A DNA stretch of 64,000 nucleotides, from positions 1-64,000 of the forward strand of contig CAJUTV010000002.1 in NCBI GenBank assembly GCA_910589305.1, in the 5' to 3' direction. Positions 42,173-52,442 of the stretch are shown one piece after another. The translations under genes and the position numbers were made by a program. Source of the stretch: an uncultured Lachnospira sp. (GTDB lineage: Bacteria; Bacillota; Clostridia; Lachnospirales; Lachnospiraceae). Position 1 is the stretch's first letter, and every line of letters starts with the position of its first letter. The notes under the pieces were generated by a model, which was not told the DNA's origin, searched no databases, and was given only the letters and a program-made list of their open reading frames with translations.

Positions 42173-45049
42173 ATGGAAAGAGTGATAATAGATAAAAGTG
42201 GCACAGTTTTAGAAATAGAAGTAAAAACAAATGTGTCAAAAGCAATTAAAGATATTGATAAATTATTTAGGAGTTTGAAAAAACTTGAAAAAATAGATGT
42301 ATCAAATATAAAAATGCTTAATAAAATGGATAGCAGCAATTTAATAAAATTAGAAAAGAGAATACAGTCACTTAGTAGTGGAATAAGTAATTTGCAAAAA
42401 ATGAATACAAGTGTACTTGATAGCACATTACAACATGTGAATATATTTACTCAACATATATCAGAAGCACTTTTTGCAATTTTTGGATGGGAATTTAAGT
42501 CTGATAATACAGGAGCTGTTCTTAATGATTGGTCTAATAGTGCACAAAATGTAGTTAAAAGTACAGGAATTGCTACAAAAAACATTGCAAAGATGAGTAG
42601 AGGAATACGTGCATTTGATGAGTTGAATAATATTATTACACCACGTGAATATTCTAGTGCAGGTGCTGGTAATAATGTGAATTTAGTTCAGATTGATATT
42701 GTTTGGAATGATTATAAAGGAGATATAAATACTCTTTATAATTTTGGAGATTATGTTGAAAAAATACTTACAGAATCCGTTAATCAAATAGATTGGGATA
42801 ATATATATAAAGGAGCAATAAATTTTGGAATAGAATTTTCTGATTTTTTAAAAGACCTTATTTCAATAGATTTATTTGGTTCTTTAGAAACTGTAATTAC
42901 CAATACTTTAAAAAATGTTTTTAATTCAGCTTTATCTTTTAATCCAACATTTAATTTACAAAATTTTGGTGACTTAAATATAAACGGAAGTGTTGATTTT
43001 AACGTTGAATTTAATTTTGGCGATATAACAAATACGATTAATACATGGGTAGAACAAATATGGGAAACAATAAAAAATTCATTTAAATCATTAAACGTAT
43101 TTGGCGAATTAGGCATATTAATGGTTAACACATTAAATGCAATTTTAAATTCACAATTAACATTTACTCCAACATTTAATTTACAAAATTTTGGTGACTT
43201 GAATATAAACGGAAGTGTTAATTTTAACGTTGAATTTAATTTTGGCGATATAACAAATACAATTAATACATGGGTAGAACAAATATGGGAAACAATAAAA
43301 AATTCATTTAAATCATTAAACGTATTTGGTCAATTAGGCATATTAATGGTTAATACATTAAATGCAATTCTAAATTCAGAATTAACATTTACCCCAACGT
43401 TTAATTTAGAAAATTTTGGTGATTTAAATATAAATGGAAATGCTGATTTTAACATTGAATTTAATTTTGGCGATATAACAAACACAATTAATACATGGGT
43501 AGAACAGGTATGGACAACAATAAGACAAGCCATTAATAGTATGGAATGGAGTATTATATGGGAAGATGTTAAAGAGCTTATAGGTGATATTAATATTACA
43601 GGATTGGAAATTACTATAGAAGACCTTTCTCTTTTAAAGGTTGAAAGTACTTCTTCAAAATTTGATTTTGTTGAATTTATAAGTTCAAACCTATCAGACT
43701 TTTTAAAATATGTACCTGTGGATGTAGGAAGTATGAATGTTTCGTCTTTTGGAAGCGCAGTTGCTCTTGACAGCAGTGTAGCTACAACATTTGGAGCAGC
43801 AGCGACGCCTATATTAGCAGTTGTTATAGCGATAGCAGCATTAGCAATTGGACTTGGTTATGTATTTACTAAAAGTGAAGAAGTTAGAGAAAGCTTTAAT
43901 CAGGCAATATCTGCAATTCGAGAAGGTTTACAGCCAGCACTTGAATTTCTTACAGAAACATTGCTTCCAGATTTAAAAGCAGGGTGGGATAGAATTTTAG
44001 AAGTGCTTACTCCACTTGGTGAATTTTTGCAGGAAATGTTTACTAGCATATGGATGGATATGATAAATCCAGCATTGCAATATATAGGTGAAACCGTTTT
44101 GCCAAAAGTGACAGAAGCATTTGAAAATCTTTGGAATAATATGCTAGTTCCATTGGGTTCGTTTCTTATGGATGTTTTGGAACCTATTATACAGGTTGTT
44201 TCTGAAAAATTTTCTATGATATGGCAAAATGTTATTGTTCCACTTGCAGATACGATAAAAAATGTTTTATCAAAAGCCTTTGAAGGAATGTGTGATATTT
44301 TTAATAATGTTGTTATTCCTATAGTACATACAGTAATAGAGGTCTTCCAATTTTTATGGGATAATGTATTGTCTCCAATCGTTTCTTTTTTATGGGACAA
44401 TTTAAAACCTGTTTTTGAGAATGTGTTTAAAACGGTTGGAAACATAATAACCAATATAGGAGATATTTTTGGAGGATTAATTGATTTTATTACAGGCATA
44501 TTTTGTGGTGATTGGAAAAAGGCTTGGAATGGAATAGTTGATGTATTTAAGGGCGTCTTTAATTTGATACCATCCATTGCAGAAGGTGTGATAAATGGAA
44601 CAATTAATTTAGTAAATAATATTATTCATGGATTTAATAAATTGACAAGTGTTGTAGGTATACCAGCTATTCCTGATATACCAAGAGTTGAATTACCTAG
44701 ATTGGCCACAGGCGGTCTTGTTTATAGACCTACTATTGCACAGATAGGTGAAGCAGGTAAAGAAGGTGTATTGCCACTGACAAATAAAGCTGCTATGCGT
44801 CAATTAGTTGATGAGATAATGATTAGTTCAGGAGCAATGGGAGTTGCTGAGAATGGCGGAGATTTTGCAAGAGGTATAGAAGAAGCAGCATATCGTGGAA
44901 TAATGAGAGGAATAATAGAAAGCGGAGGAATAAAAGCAGAAGCAACTTTCCAAGTAGAGGGAGATCCAAATAAGATATTTACTTGCTGGCAAAAAGAATA
45001 TAAAACAAGAGCTCGTGCAACTCAGAAGAATTTGATACCTATTTTTTAA
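42173..45049 (+). CDS. Tail tape measure protein
   Basis: 958 residues. The N-terminal coiled coil (about 1-90; IKDIDKLFRSLKKLEKI) precedes three tandem 75-residue repeats (about 245-450), a hydrophobic segment (about 535-565; TPILAVVIAIAALAIGLGYV) and long amphipathic Trp-rich helices (about 590-830). The C-terminus has the RLATGGLVYRPTIAQIGEAGKEGVLPL motif split across about residues 843-870, frequent at the ends of Firmicutes tape measures. It sets tail length and would sit inside the tube. AGGTGG precedes ATG 42173. No muralytic domain is visible. The reading frame is intact. Confidence 0.88.
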   Translation: MERVIIDKSGTVLEIEVKTNVSKAIKDIDKLFRSLKKLEKIDVSNIKMLNKMDSSNLIKLEKRIQSLSSGISNLQKMNTSVLDSTLQHVNIFTQHISEALFAIFGWEFKSDNTGAVLNDWSNSAQNVVKSTGIATKNIAKMSRGIRAFDELNNIITPREYSSAGAGNNVNLVQIDIVWNDYKGDINTLYNFGDYVEKILTESVNQIDWDNIYKGAINFGIEFSDFLKDLISIDLFGSLETVITNTLKNVFNSALSFNPTFNLQNFGDLNINGSVDFNVEFNFGDITNTINTWVEQIWETIKNSFKSLNVFGELGILMVNTLNAILNSQLTFTPTFNLQNFGDLNINGSVNFNVEFNFGDITNTINTWVEQIWETIKNSFKSLNVFGQLGILMVNTLNAILNSELTFTPTFNLENFGDLNINGNADFNIEFNFGDITNTINTWVEQVWTTIRQAINSMEWSIIWEDVKELIGDINITGLEITIEDLSLLKVESTSSKFDFVEFISSNLSDFLKYVPVDVGSMNVSSFGSAVALDSSVATTFGAAATPILAVVIAIAALAIGLGYVFTKSEEVRESFNQAISAIREGLQPALEFLTETLLPDLKAGWDRILEVLTPLGEFLQEMFTSIWMDMINPALQYIGETVLPKVTEAFENLWNNMLVPLGSFLMDVLEPIIQVVSEKFSMIWQNVIVPLADTIKNVLSKAFEGMCDIFNNVVIPIVHTVIEVFQFLWDNVLSPIVSFLWDNLKPVFENVFKTVGNIITNIGDIFGGLIDFITGIFCGDWKKAWNGIVDVFKGVFNLIPSIAEGVINGTINLVNNIIHGFNKLTSVVGIPAIPDIPRVELPRLATGGLVYRPTIAQIGEAGKEGVLPLTNKAAMRQLVDEIMISSGAMGVAENGGDFARGIEEAAYRGIMRGIIESGGIKAEATFQVEGDPNKIFTCWQKEYKTRARATQKNLIPIF
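42905..43530 (+). repeat. Three tandem 225-bp repeats in the tape measure gene
   Basis: The block beginning CCAACATTTAATTTA recurs at 42944, 43169 and (as CCAACGTTT) 43394, a period of exactly 225 bases (75 residues; core NFGDLNING and FNFGDITNTINTWVEQ). Copies 1 and 2 are closest. In-frame gain or loss would change ruler length. Confidence 0.88.
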
Positions 45050-45113
45050 TTATATCAAAGTATTGATTGATATAAAAAATTTCAATTTACCCATATTGCA
45101 GGAGGTGATATTT

Positions 45114-45533
45114 ATGGGATATGGAGGATATCTTCTTAAAATAGGAGATTATAAAGTTCCACAAAAATTTATGAAAGCAGAGTCGTACAAAGCATATGTT
45201 AATATGCAGGATGTAGATGACTATACGGATGCCAATGGTTATTTACATAGAAATGCAGTGGAGCTTAAAGTAGCAAAAATAGAATTTGAGACTCCAGAGA
45301 TGTTAAGTGATACAGAGTTTAGAGAGTTAATGTCAAATATACAAAAAGGCTATTTAATACCAAAGGCACGTCAATGTGAAATTACAGCTTATATACCAGA
45401 ATATGGCGATTATGTTACACAAACTGCTTATTTGGCAGATTTAGAACCGCAGATATATTGGACAAAAGCAAATACATTAATACAATATAAACCGATTCGC
45501 TTTGCGTTTATAGGAGGTGTTTATAGTGATTGA
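45114..45533 (+). CDS. Distal-tail-type protein (DUF6711-like)
   Basis: 139 residues from ATG 45114 (AGGAGGTG eight bases upstream; the frame upstream to 45063 is not conserved in appearance). It resembles short DUF6711-like proteins found between tape measure and tail-associated protein, where a distal tail hub (Dit) normally lies. Blocks: LLKIGDYKVP, VDDYTDANGYLHRNAVELKVAKIEF from about residue 36, and QIYWTKANTLIQY. It would form the hub at the tail tip. It overlaps the next gene by eight bases, suggesting coupling. Confidence 0.65.
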   Translation: MGYGGYLLKIGDYKVPQKFMKAESYKAYVNMQDVDDYTDANGYLHRNAVELKVAKIEFETPEMLSDTEFRELMSNIQKGYLIPKARQCEITAYIPEYGDYVTQTAYLADLEPQIYWTKANTLIQYKPIRFAFIGGVYSD

Positions 45534-48516
45534 TTATGAATATCAAGAATTATTTTTAAAAGATAGTATTGATAAACAAATTCATATTGTATCTGATGAA
45601 TATACCATTCTTGAAAATGGAATGAAAAAGCCATTGATAGATATTACTAATAAAGAGCTGCATCAAGAAATTTTTGAGCTAACAGAAAATCTTTGTTCAG
45701 AAAATGAGTTGACATTTGGCTCTTGTGAAGCAAGCATGATTAAATTTACAGTTTCTAATACATTTCTTCCAATGAAAGATAAATGGCTGACAGTAACAAT
45801 AGCAATAAAGGGGGAAAAAGATAGAGATGAGGCTTTTCAAATTGGACGGTATAAGGTTTATTCAGATGAATTATCAGCAGACCGTACTTGCAGAGATATA
45901 ACAGCTTATGATGCGATGTATGATATTATCAATTCAGATGTTATAGATTGGTATAATTCCGTATTTCCATTGGTTCAAAAAGGAACAGTTCAAATAGGTA
46001 AAGAAGGAAATACAAATATTAAAAATACATATCAAACAGTGACAATGAGACAGTTCCGCAAAAGCTTTATAGAACATTTTGGATTGGAAGAGTCTGAAAT
46101 AGATGTGCTTATTAATGATGATATGGTTATTGAGAAAACGATTGAAGTTGAAAGTGGAGAAGAAGAAAATAGTGGAACAGAAAGTAAAAATGTTATAAAA
46201 GAATCTTCTTTGAGTGGAGCTGCAGTCATTCAGGCAATTTGTGAAATCAATGGATGTTTTGGACATATTGGACGTGATGGGAAATTTCATTATATTTATT
46301 TGGAACAGGATATACAAGGACTTTATCCATCAAATGAGTTATTTCCGGACCATGCACCAGATTATCTTTTTCAGTCAAAAACACACCATTTATATCCACA
46401 GAATCCTAAAAGTACAAATATAGGTAAAAGTTTTTATATAACAGCCAATTATGAAGGGTATCATGTAAAAGGTATTGATAAACTTCAAATTAGAAAAGAA
46501 GAAAATGATATAGGTAGTGTTGTTGGAGAAGGAAAAAATTGTTATGTGATTGAAAATAATTTTCTTGTGTATGGAAAAAATGCAGCAGAATTGGAAAGAA
46601 TTTGTACCAATATTTATAATAAAATAAAAAATATTATTTATCGTCCATTTTCTGCCGATTGTAAAGGAAATCCATGTCTTGAGATTGGCGATGCGATAAG
46701 AATATCAACAAAATATGACTTAATTGAAACCTATATTTTAGAGCGTACTTTAAAAGGAATCCAGTCATTAAGAGATACTTTTAATGCAAAGGGAGAAGAG
46801 TATTGGTCAGAAAATGTAAATTCTGTTAATAAAAGTATTATACAGCTTAAGGGAAAGACAAATACATTAATAAGAAATGTAGAGGAAACCAATTCACATA
46901 TTGATGATGTAGAAAAAGGGCTTTCATCTGAAATTAAGCAGACTGCTGAACAAATAAAAAGTATTGTGGCAAAAGAAAATACGAAGTGGGATACAATAGG
47001 ATATACCATAGAAATATCATCTTATGGAGAGCCAGGCAGCATTGTAGATGATACAGGAAGTTTGACCTACCAACCACAAAAATATAGAGATAAATATTAT
47101 TTAGACCAAGAGACAGGGTATTTATATCAATCAGATGGAACGTCATGGATAAAGCATAGAGAGTTGCAAAAAGCTACAGAAACATTGAAAACTTCAATTG
47201 AACAGACTGCAAATAGTATAACTTCAACCATTGCAGCAGCTACAAGCAAATATGATACAGAAGATTATATAATTAATTATTATGGATATGGAGCACCAGG
47301 AGAAGAATTAAAAAATGCATCACAAGGGTCAAAATATTTAGACCAGTCAAATGGTGCATATTATTTAAAAACTGAGGCTGAGTATTGGGCATATGCCAAA
47401 ACATTTAAATTAATTACAAGTCAATTGTCCTCAAGAATTGAGCAAAAAGTAGATAGTATAATATTAGAAACATATAAAGATGATATAAGTGCTGCGTTAG
47501 AATTGAAAATAAACAAAGGTGATGGTAGTGAGGTTGTTTCAGCAATCAATGGGAGCGCTGACAAGATACAGTTTAAGGCAAATAATATGTTTACGGTTGA
47601 TTCACCAAATTTTAAAATAGATAACAGCGGAAATGTTGCGATTACAGGAGAAATCAAAGCAAACAGCGGAAATATTGGCAATTTTGAAATATCTGAAAAT
47701 GGTTGGATGGAATACAAAAATAGCAATGGAATATGTGGAATGGGAGCAAATGCGGCATTGTATGCAGGCAGTGATGATAGTCTTAGTGCACCATTTCATG
47801 TTACATATGGCGGACTCTTATATGCGCAAGGGGGAAAGATTGGAAATTTTACAATTGACCAAAAAGATGGCTGGATGGAATATAATCAAGGCAATAATCA
47901 AGTATGCGGATTAGGAGCAAATGCGGCATTGTATGCAGGTAGTGATGATAGTCTTAGTGCGCCATTTCATGTCACATATGATGGACTTTTGTATGCGCAA
48001 GGAGGAAAGATTGGGAATTTTACAATTGACCCAGATTTTGGCTGGATGGAATACAACAAAGGTGGAAATCAAGTATGTGGAATGGGAGCAAATGCAGCAT
48101 TGTATGCAGGTAGTGGTGACAGTGATAATGCACCATTTCATGTCACATATAATGGACATTTACATGCAGAAAATGCGGATATTTCTGGAACAATTAATGC
48201 AAGCAGTGGAACAATTGCAGGGTGGAATGTGACTGAAAATAGTTTAGAAAAAGGAGATAGTATTTTATCTCCCAATCAGCTGAAAATAGTAAAAGCCGGA
48301 GTAGCTGAAAAGCTAGTTATAGATTTTAGTGTGCCAGGTCAAGCAAGAATCGATGTAGGAACAGGTGGGATAATAACATTAAATGGAATAGATTTTACTT
48401 ATAATGATTTATATAGGCTAAAGACAGAAATATTGGGAGGGGAAATAGAAGATAATAAATCAATAAGTGTTCAAAGAGTAGAAAAGAAAGGGGAGCAAAA
48501 TGAACAAGACATATAG
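45526..48516 (+). CDS. Tail-associated (Tal/tip) protein with C-terminal repeats
   Basis: 996 residues from GTG 45526 (AGGAGG nine bases upstream). The N-terminal third (EYQELFLKDSIDKQI, CEASMIKFTVSN, YKVYSDELSADRTCRDITAYDAMY at about 110-135) matches the baseplate-hub/tail-endopeptidase fold of siphophage Tal proteins. The middle holds coiled coils (about 440-480 and 545-570). The last 280 residues contain three 57-residue beta repeats (GWMEYN, CGMGANAALYAGS, APFHVTY) ending in ISGTINASSGTIAGW, like fibre shafts. I see no lysozyme or peptidase domain. The function is tip assembly and receptor or wall contact. Confidence 0.78.
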   Translation: MIDYEYQELFLKDSIDKQIHIVSDEYTILENGMKKPLIDITNKELHQEIFELTENLCSENELTFGSCEASMIKFTVSNTFLPMKDKWLTVTIAIKGEKDRDEAFQIGRYKVYSDELSADRTCRDITAYDAMYDIINSDVIDWYNSVFPLVQKGTVQIGKEGNTNIKNTYQTVTMRQFRKSFIEHFGLEESEIDVLINDDMVIEKTIEVESGEEENSGTESKNVIKESSLSGAAVIQAICEINGCFGHIGRDGKFHYIYLEQDIQGLYPSNELFPDHAPDYLFQSKTHHLYPQNPKSTNIGKSFYITANYEGYHVKGIDKLQIRKEENDIGSVVGEGKNCYVIENNFLVYGKNAAELERICTNIYNKIKNIIYRPFSADCKGNPCLEIGDAIRISTKYDLIETYILERTLKGIQSLRDTFNAKGEEYWSENVNSVNKSIIQLKGKTNTLIRNVEETNSHIDDVEKGLSSEIKQTAEQIKSIVAKENTKWDTIGYTIEISSYGEPGSIVDDTGSLTYQPQKYRDKYYLDQETGYLYQSDGTSWIKHRELQKATETLKTSIEQTANSITSTIAAATSKYDTEDYIINYYGYGAPGEELKNASQGSKYLDQSNGAYYLKTEAEYWAYAKTFKLITSQLSSRIEQKVDSIILETYKDDISAALELKINKGDGSEVVSAINGSADKIQFKANNMFTVDSPNFKIDNSGNVAITGEIKANSGNIGNFEISENGWMEYKNSNGICGMGANAALYAGSDDSLSAPFHVTYGGLLYAQGGKIGNFTIDQKDGWMEYNQGNNQVCGLGANAALYAGSDDSLSAPFHVTYDGLLYAQGGKIGNFTIDPDFGWMEYNKGGNQVCGMGANAALYAGSGDSDNAPFHVTYNGHLHAENADISGTINASSGTIAGWNVTENSLEKGDSILSPNQLKIVKAGVAEKLVIDFSVPGQARIDVGTGGIITLNGIDFTYNDLYRLKTEILGGEIEDNKSISVQRVEKKGEQNEQDI
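47695..48165 (+). repeat. Three tandem 171-bp repeats in the tail-tip gene
   Basis: GGAGCAAATGC recurs at 47743, 47914 and 48085, spacing exactly 171 bases (57 residues). The first two copies share long identical stretches such as GTGATGATAGTCTTAGTGC. Confidence 0.88.
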
Positions 48517-51280
48517 CTGCATTAATTGGGAAAATTATCCGAGTAGTAATACACCTATTAATGATGAAAATTTAAACAAAATAGATAGGTCAATTGATAC
48601 AATTGATAATAGAGTGATAGCACTTGATACATCAAAAGCCACAAAAGAAGAAATTGCGCCGCTTATAAGTGATGTGCAGTTTAATGAAAGTACAGGTACT
48701 TTTACTATTACAAGGAAAAATGGTTCATTATTTGTAATTGATACAAAATTAGAAAAGATTGCGATTAATTGGACATATGATGTAACCACACAGCAGATTA
48801 TTCTTACTTTAGATGATGGGACAAATCAATATATTGATTTATCAGCATTGATTACACAGTATGAATTTTTAGATACAGATACAATTAATTTTCAAGTACA
48901 GACAGATGGAACAGTAAAAGCAATTGTTAAGGATGGAAGCATTACAGAAGAGAAATTGCAGTCCAATTATCTTGCACAAATTAAAGTAGAATCAGCAAAG
49001 GCACAGACAAATGCATCTAATGCTGCCACTTCAGCCCAAGAAGCAGAAAGTTGGGCGCATGGAAATACAGGAATCCGAGTAGAAGAAAATACGAATAATT
49101 CTAAGTATTGGAGCGAACAGGCAAAACAAACTTATAATGATTTTTTAAATGCAGAAAAAGTTACAGGTGTAAAGGGAAATGCTGAAGCAGCATATCGGAC
49201 AGGAAATGTTAATATTACTCCGGAAAATATTGGTGCAATGTCTTTAAAGGGTGGAAAAATTGGAAATGCTGAAGAGTGGATAAAAATTTCTCCAGTTATT
49301 ATTGAGGGGGATTCTAATTCAACTTTATCAAATTTTTATGAAATAGATGCTAATAATGTTAAGGCTAGTGTTTTATATTATAATAATCAAGATACGGATG
49401 AAAGATATTTAAAATCTGGAGATGATATTATAGGAAATTTTACCGTTCAAAGTAAAACACAAAATCTAATTCAGCCATTGAAAGTACGTGATACAAGAGT
49501 TGATATCTTAAAATATAATGCTGCATCAACAACAGAAAAAAGTTATAGTGCAGTGTCTATACAAAAGGATAAGATAAGCATAGGCAATGAACATACATCA
49601 CAAACGCTCATTCAATCGGATACTATAAAAATACAAAATAGTTCACCAATGGGTTCACTTACATTGCATCAACATTCAGGTTATTATATTACACTTAAAA
49701 GTAAAGAGATTGGTTTCCATGATGTTGCAGGTATGGATTTAAGTCAGCAACTTAAAATTCCTGGAAATTTTGGAGGAGTATATTTTTTAAATGACGGATA
49801 TGATTCAACGATTGTAACAAATAGTGGATTGTATTTTCCGCTAAATCGATTTTCAATGAGACAAGCTACTGCAACGGATGGTTTTTATTTAGGACTTTCT
49901 AATATAACAAATCCAATGAATGGTACTATGCCAAATATGGCAGTTAATGAGGAAAGTTACGATTCGCTTTTAAAATTTAGTCGTATGGATACTTTATTGA
50001 GTAATAATGGACGTATCTCTATATATGGAAAAGATGGTGTAGCTTTAGGTTTTGAAAAAGGGAATGGTAAATTTTTAGAAAGTGCAAATCCGCTCATAGA
50101 TAACACATTTCAAGTTAAGTTCAGAGATAATAAAGGTCGATATTTTGGTATGAACATTCCAAATGGATATTTGAGTGACACATCAATTGCAAGTAAATTA
50201 GGAATATTTTTTAATGGTGATTTCTTTTTTCTTAACGATGGCAATGTTACTAATTTTAATAATGCCACACAAGAAGATAAACAATGGCTGCTTAGTACAT
50301 CATTACAAAATATATTGATTGATTTACATAAAAATATATCAACGCAAGGTAATATAACGCCTGAAAGTATTGGTGCATTATCGTTAAATGGAGGCGTGTT
50401 GGATAATGATGCAGTTTTATGGTTCAATGGTAATGAAGAAATAAGCAGCGGAATAAATATTACTACAACAAATAAAGAATATTCATCATCTTATTTTCCA
50501 GCATATTTACATTTTGAAGCAAAGGATGTTCGTAATTTAGATGAATATTATGATAATTGGAGCATAGATATTGGAGCAAAAGCTGGAATTGCTATAACAA
50601 GTACAGGAGATGATTATGATGATAAAATTACAATAAAAGAGGGATATATTCGTCTAGCAGATAATACATCTGGAGATGATACTATTTATAATAGTGGAGG
50701 AATATATCAAAAACAAACTACTTTTTATATACGTACTTTAAAAAGTAGTGTTAATCTTACAGCAAATTCTTTGTATCCTATTAATGTCGATAATAGTCAA
50801 GGTGGTAATTTATCACCTTATTGTGATTTAGGGCAAAATTATGGAGCATATAAATGGAGAAATATATATGCACAAAACGGCACCATCCAAACCTCAGACC
50901 GAACAACAAAAACAGATATCAATAATCTTGAAACGCAAAAAGCTCAAGCATTTATTAATGGATTAACTCCTGTATCCTACAAAATGATTGATGGCACATC
51001 AGGACGAACACATTATGGATTTATTGCGCAGGATATTGAAGCGTTAATGAATGCTTTAAGTATGGATAGTAAAGATTTTGCAGGTTTTATTAAATCACCA
51101 AAGAAAATCACCAAATATGAAGATGAAAATGGAAACAAATTAAAGAAACCTATTGAAGAAGTGATAGAAGGTGAATATGATTATTCGCTTCGATATGATG
51201 AATTTATTGCCCCATTAATAAAAGTGGTTCAAGAACAGCAAAAAGAAATTGAAAGATTAAAAGAAATGATTGCAGTTTAG
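48500..51280 (+). CDS. Tail fibre with C-terminal S74 intramolecular chaperone
   Basis: 926 residues. The N-terminus (INWENYPSSNTPINDENLNKID) is a common baseplate-attachment start in Clostridia phage fibres. It is followed by beta-rich shaft sequence, a short coiled coil (AQTNASNAATSAQEAESWA near 168) and receptor-type beta domains. The last 135 residues are a peptidase S74 chaperone: SDRTTKTDI near 797 carries the Ser and Lys used for self-cleavage, then GFIAQDIEAL and a terminal coiled coil EQQKEIERLKEM. It trimerises, cleaves itself and gives the mature receptor-binding fibre. GGGGAG precedes ATG 48500, which overlaps the Tal gene. Confidence 0.85.
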   Translation: MNKTYSCINWENYPSSNTPINDENLNKIDRSIDTIDNRVIALDTSKATKEEIAPLISDVQFNESTGTFTITRKNGSLFVIDTKLEKIAINWTYDVTTQQIILTLDDGTNQYIDLSALITQYEFLDTDTINFQVQTDGTVKAIVKDGSITEEKLQSNYLAQIKVESAKAQTNASNAATSAQEAESWAHGNTGIRVEENTNNSKYWSEQAKQTYNDFLNAEKVTGVKGNAEAAYRTGNVNITPENIGAMSLKGGKIGNAEEWIKISPVIIEGDSNSTLSNFYEIDANNVKASVLYYNNQDTDERYLKSGDDIIGNFTVQSKTQNLIQPLKVRDTRVDILKYNAASTTEKSYSAVSIQKDKISIGNEHTSQTLIQSDTIKIQNSSPMGSLTLHQHSGYYITLKSKEIGFHDVAGMDLSQQLKIPGNFGGVYFLNDGYDSTIVTNSGLYFPLNRFSMRQATATDGFYLGLSNITNPMNGTMPNMAVNEESYDSLLKFSRMDTLLSNNGRISIYGKDGVALGFEKGNGKFLESANPLIDNTFQVKFRDNKGRYFGMNIPNGYLSDTSIASKLGIFFNGDFFFLNDGNVTNFNNATQEDKQWLLSTSLQNILIDLHKNISTQGNITPESIGALSLNGGVLDNDAVLWFNGNEEISSGINITTTNKEYSSSYFPAYLHFEAKDVRNLDEYYDNWSIDIGAKAGIAITSTGDDYDDKITIKEGYIRLADNTSGDDTIYNSGGIYQKQTTFYIRTLKSSVNLTANSLYPINVDNSQGGNLSPYCDLGQNYGAYKWRNIYAQNGTIQTSDRTTKTDINNLETQKAQAFINGLTPVSYKMIDGTSGRTHYGFIAQDIEALMNALSMDSKDFAGFIKSPKKITKYEDENGNKLKKPIEEVIEGEYDYSLRYDEFIAPLIKVVQEQQKEIERLKEMIAV

Positions 51281-51290
51281 TTTTATATTT

Positions 51291-51330
51291 AACAACGAAT
51301 AGTTAAAAAAATACTATTCGTTGTTATTTT
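51291..51330 (+). terminator. Terminator after the tail operon
   Basis: AACAACGAATAGT (51291-51303) pairs with ACTATTCGTTGTT (51313-51325), thirteen perfect pairs, followed by ATTTT. Confidence 0.9.
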
Positions 51331-51800
51331 ATGTCTAATATAAAAATATGTAAAATAAAAAAAATAAATAAATAAAAAAGTATATAGTAAAGCAGCAACA
51401 TAAATCAATATAAAACAATAATTTATAAGTTTTATAAAAATTATTTTTTCTATATAAAAAATTCAAATTTTACTAAGAGCAGTCAAGCCTAGATAAAGGA
51501 AAATTATATTGATTATGATAGTTTGGTATGATTGGTTAAAGAAAAAAATTGAATGAGTGTGTATATAACACCATATCCCAATAAGAATAATGAATGATTA
51601 CACTATTAAAAATTTTTTAAGCATAAAAGACAAATTTTTGCGGGATTAATTATAGAAAAGTACAAATGGATATAGTAATTTTATTATATAAAAATAAAAA
51701 AAGTACCATATTAAAACATATATTAATATAAAAAAAGAATAGATTTTTTAAAAATTTGTGAAATAATAGGTTATTATATACATAAAGAAGGAGTTTAAGA
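51331..51800. other. Non-coding stretch where lysis genes would be expected
   Basis: Very A/T-rich, with no reading frame worth calling on either strand. No holin or endolysin. Confidence 0.55.
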
Positions 51801-51945
51801 TTGAAAATGAACGAGAAAAAATATTATAAAAAACTTATTATTGAAATGATTGAAAACATAGACAATATAAATGTGCTTATTAAAATTTATACAACAGTAA
51901 AAACGCATTTTAAAATATTAATGGAGGAGGAAGTAGAGGATTAAT
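51801..51945 (+). pseudogene. Frameshifted small helical protein
   Basis: TTG 51801 with AAGGAG seven bases upstream reads MKMNEKKYYKKLIIEMIENI and on to IYTTV. At a run of six A (51899-51904) the frame goes to KNAF and a TAA at 51912. Removing one A gives KTHFKILMEEEVED and a stop at 51945, which looks like the natural end of a roughly 48-residue protein of a type often beside phage repressors. It is a disrupted gene, a slippage-controlled gene or a base-call error. Confidence 0.5.
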
Positions 51946-52312
51946 CCTCTATTCCACCCATAAAACGTTTCATAAATTTCCAAAACAATTCTTTATCCGA
52001 TTCGGATAATTTCCAATAATCAATAATAGCCTGTTTGGCTTTTGGGTCTTTTTCGCCTATAATAGTTGCGATTTCTGAATAGTCGTCTGTTTGAACAAAT
52101 TTGTATATCTCACCTTTCCCTTTACGCAGCCATTGTTCACTTACATTAAATTCTCGACAAACAGCTTTTAATGTTTGCTCTGTTACAGAGTTTTTTTCAG
52201 TTTCAATATCGCTTAATGAATTTGGTTTTAATCCTATTTTTTCTCCAAAATCTTTTTGAGACATTTTTAAATCTTTTCTAATATATTTTATTCGTTCATT
52301 GATTGTATCCAT
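51941..52312 (-). CDS. XRE-family repressor
   Basis: 123 residues. The N-terminal Cro/C1 helix-turn-helix (about 5-62; MSQKDFGEKIGLKPNSLSDIE) is followed by a short C-terminal helical domain (about 75-123) without a RecA-cleavable peptidase. Induction therefore cannot be by classical LexA-type self-cleavage. The Shine-Dalgarno GGGGGAT is five bases before ATG 52312. Its promoter has an operator in the spacer, so it probably represses itself and the divergent early genes. Confidence 0.85.
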   Translation of the reverse strand: MDTINERIKYIRKDLKMSQKDFGEKIGLKPNSLSDIETEKNSVTEQTLKAVCREFNVSEQWLRKGKGEIYKFVQTDDYSEIATIIGEKDPKAKQAIIDYWKLSESDKELFWKFMKRFMGGIED

Positions 52313-52442
52313 ATAAATCCCCCATTCTCAAGTGTAGTGCAGGAATTGCTCAATAGAAAAAATGGTCAAAGCAGTTGCAAAAGCAATTTCTATTGTCTGC
52401 AAATTTTAGATAGTAAGTGTCTTGTTTTTCTTTTATTTTTAA

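Noticed and set aside
42784..43533. Minus-strand frames opposite the tape measure repeats
   Set aside because: Complements of the A/T-rich repeat. No start signals and duplicated only because the repeat is duplicated.
47911..48232. Open frames on both strands within the tail-tip repeats
   Set aside because: They are shadows of the 171-base repeats in other frames, with no ribosome sites and no recognisable protein.
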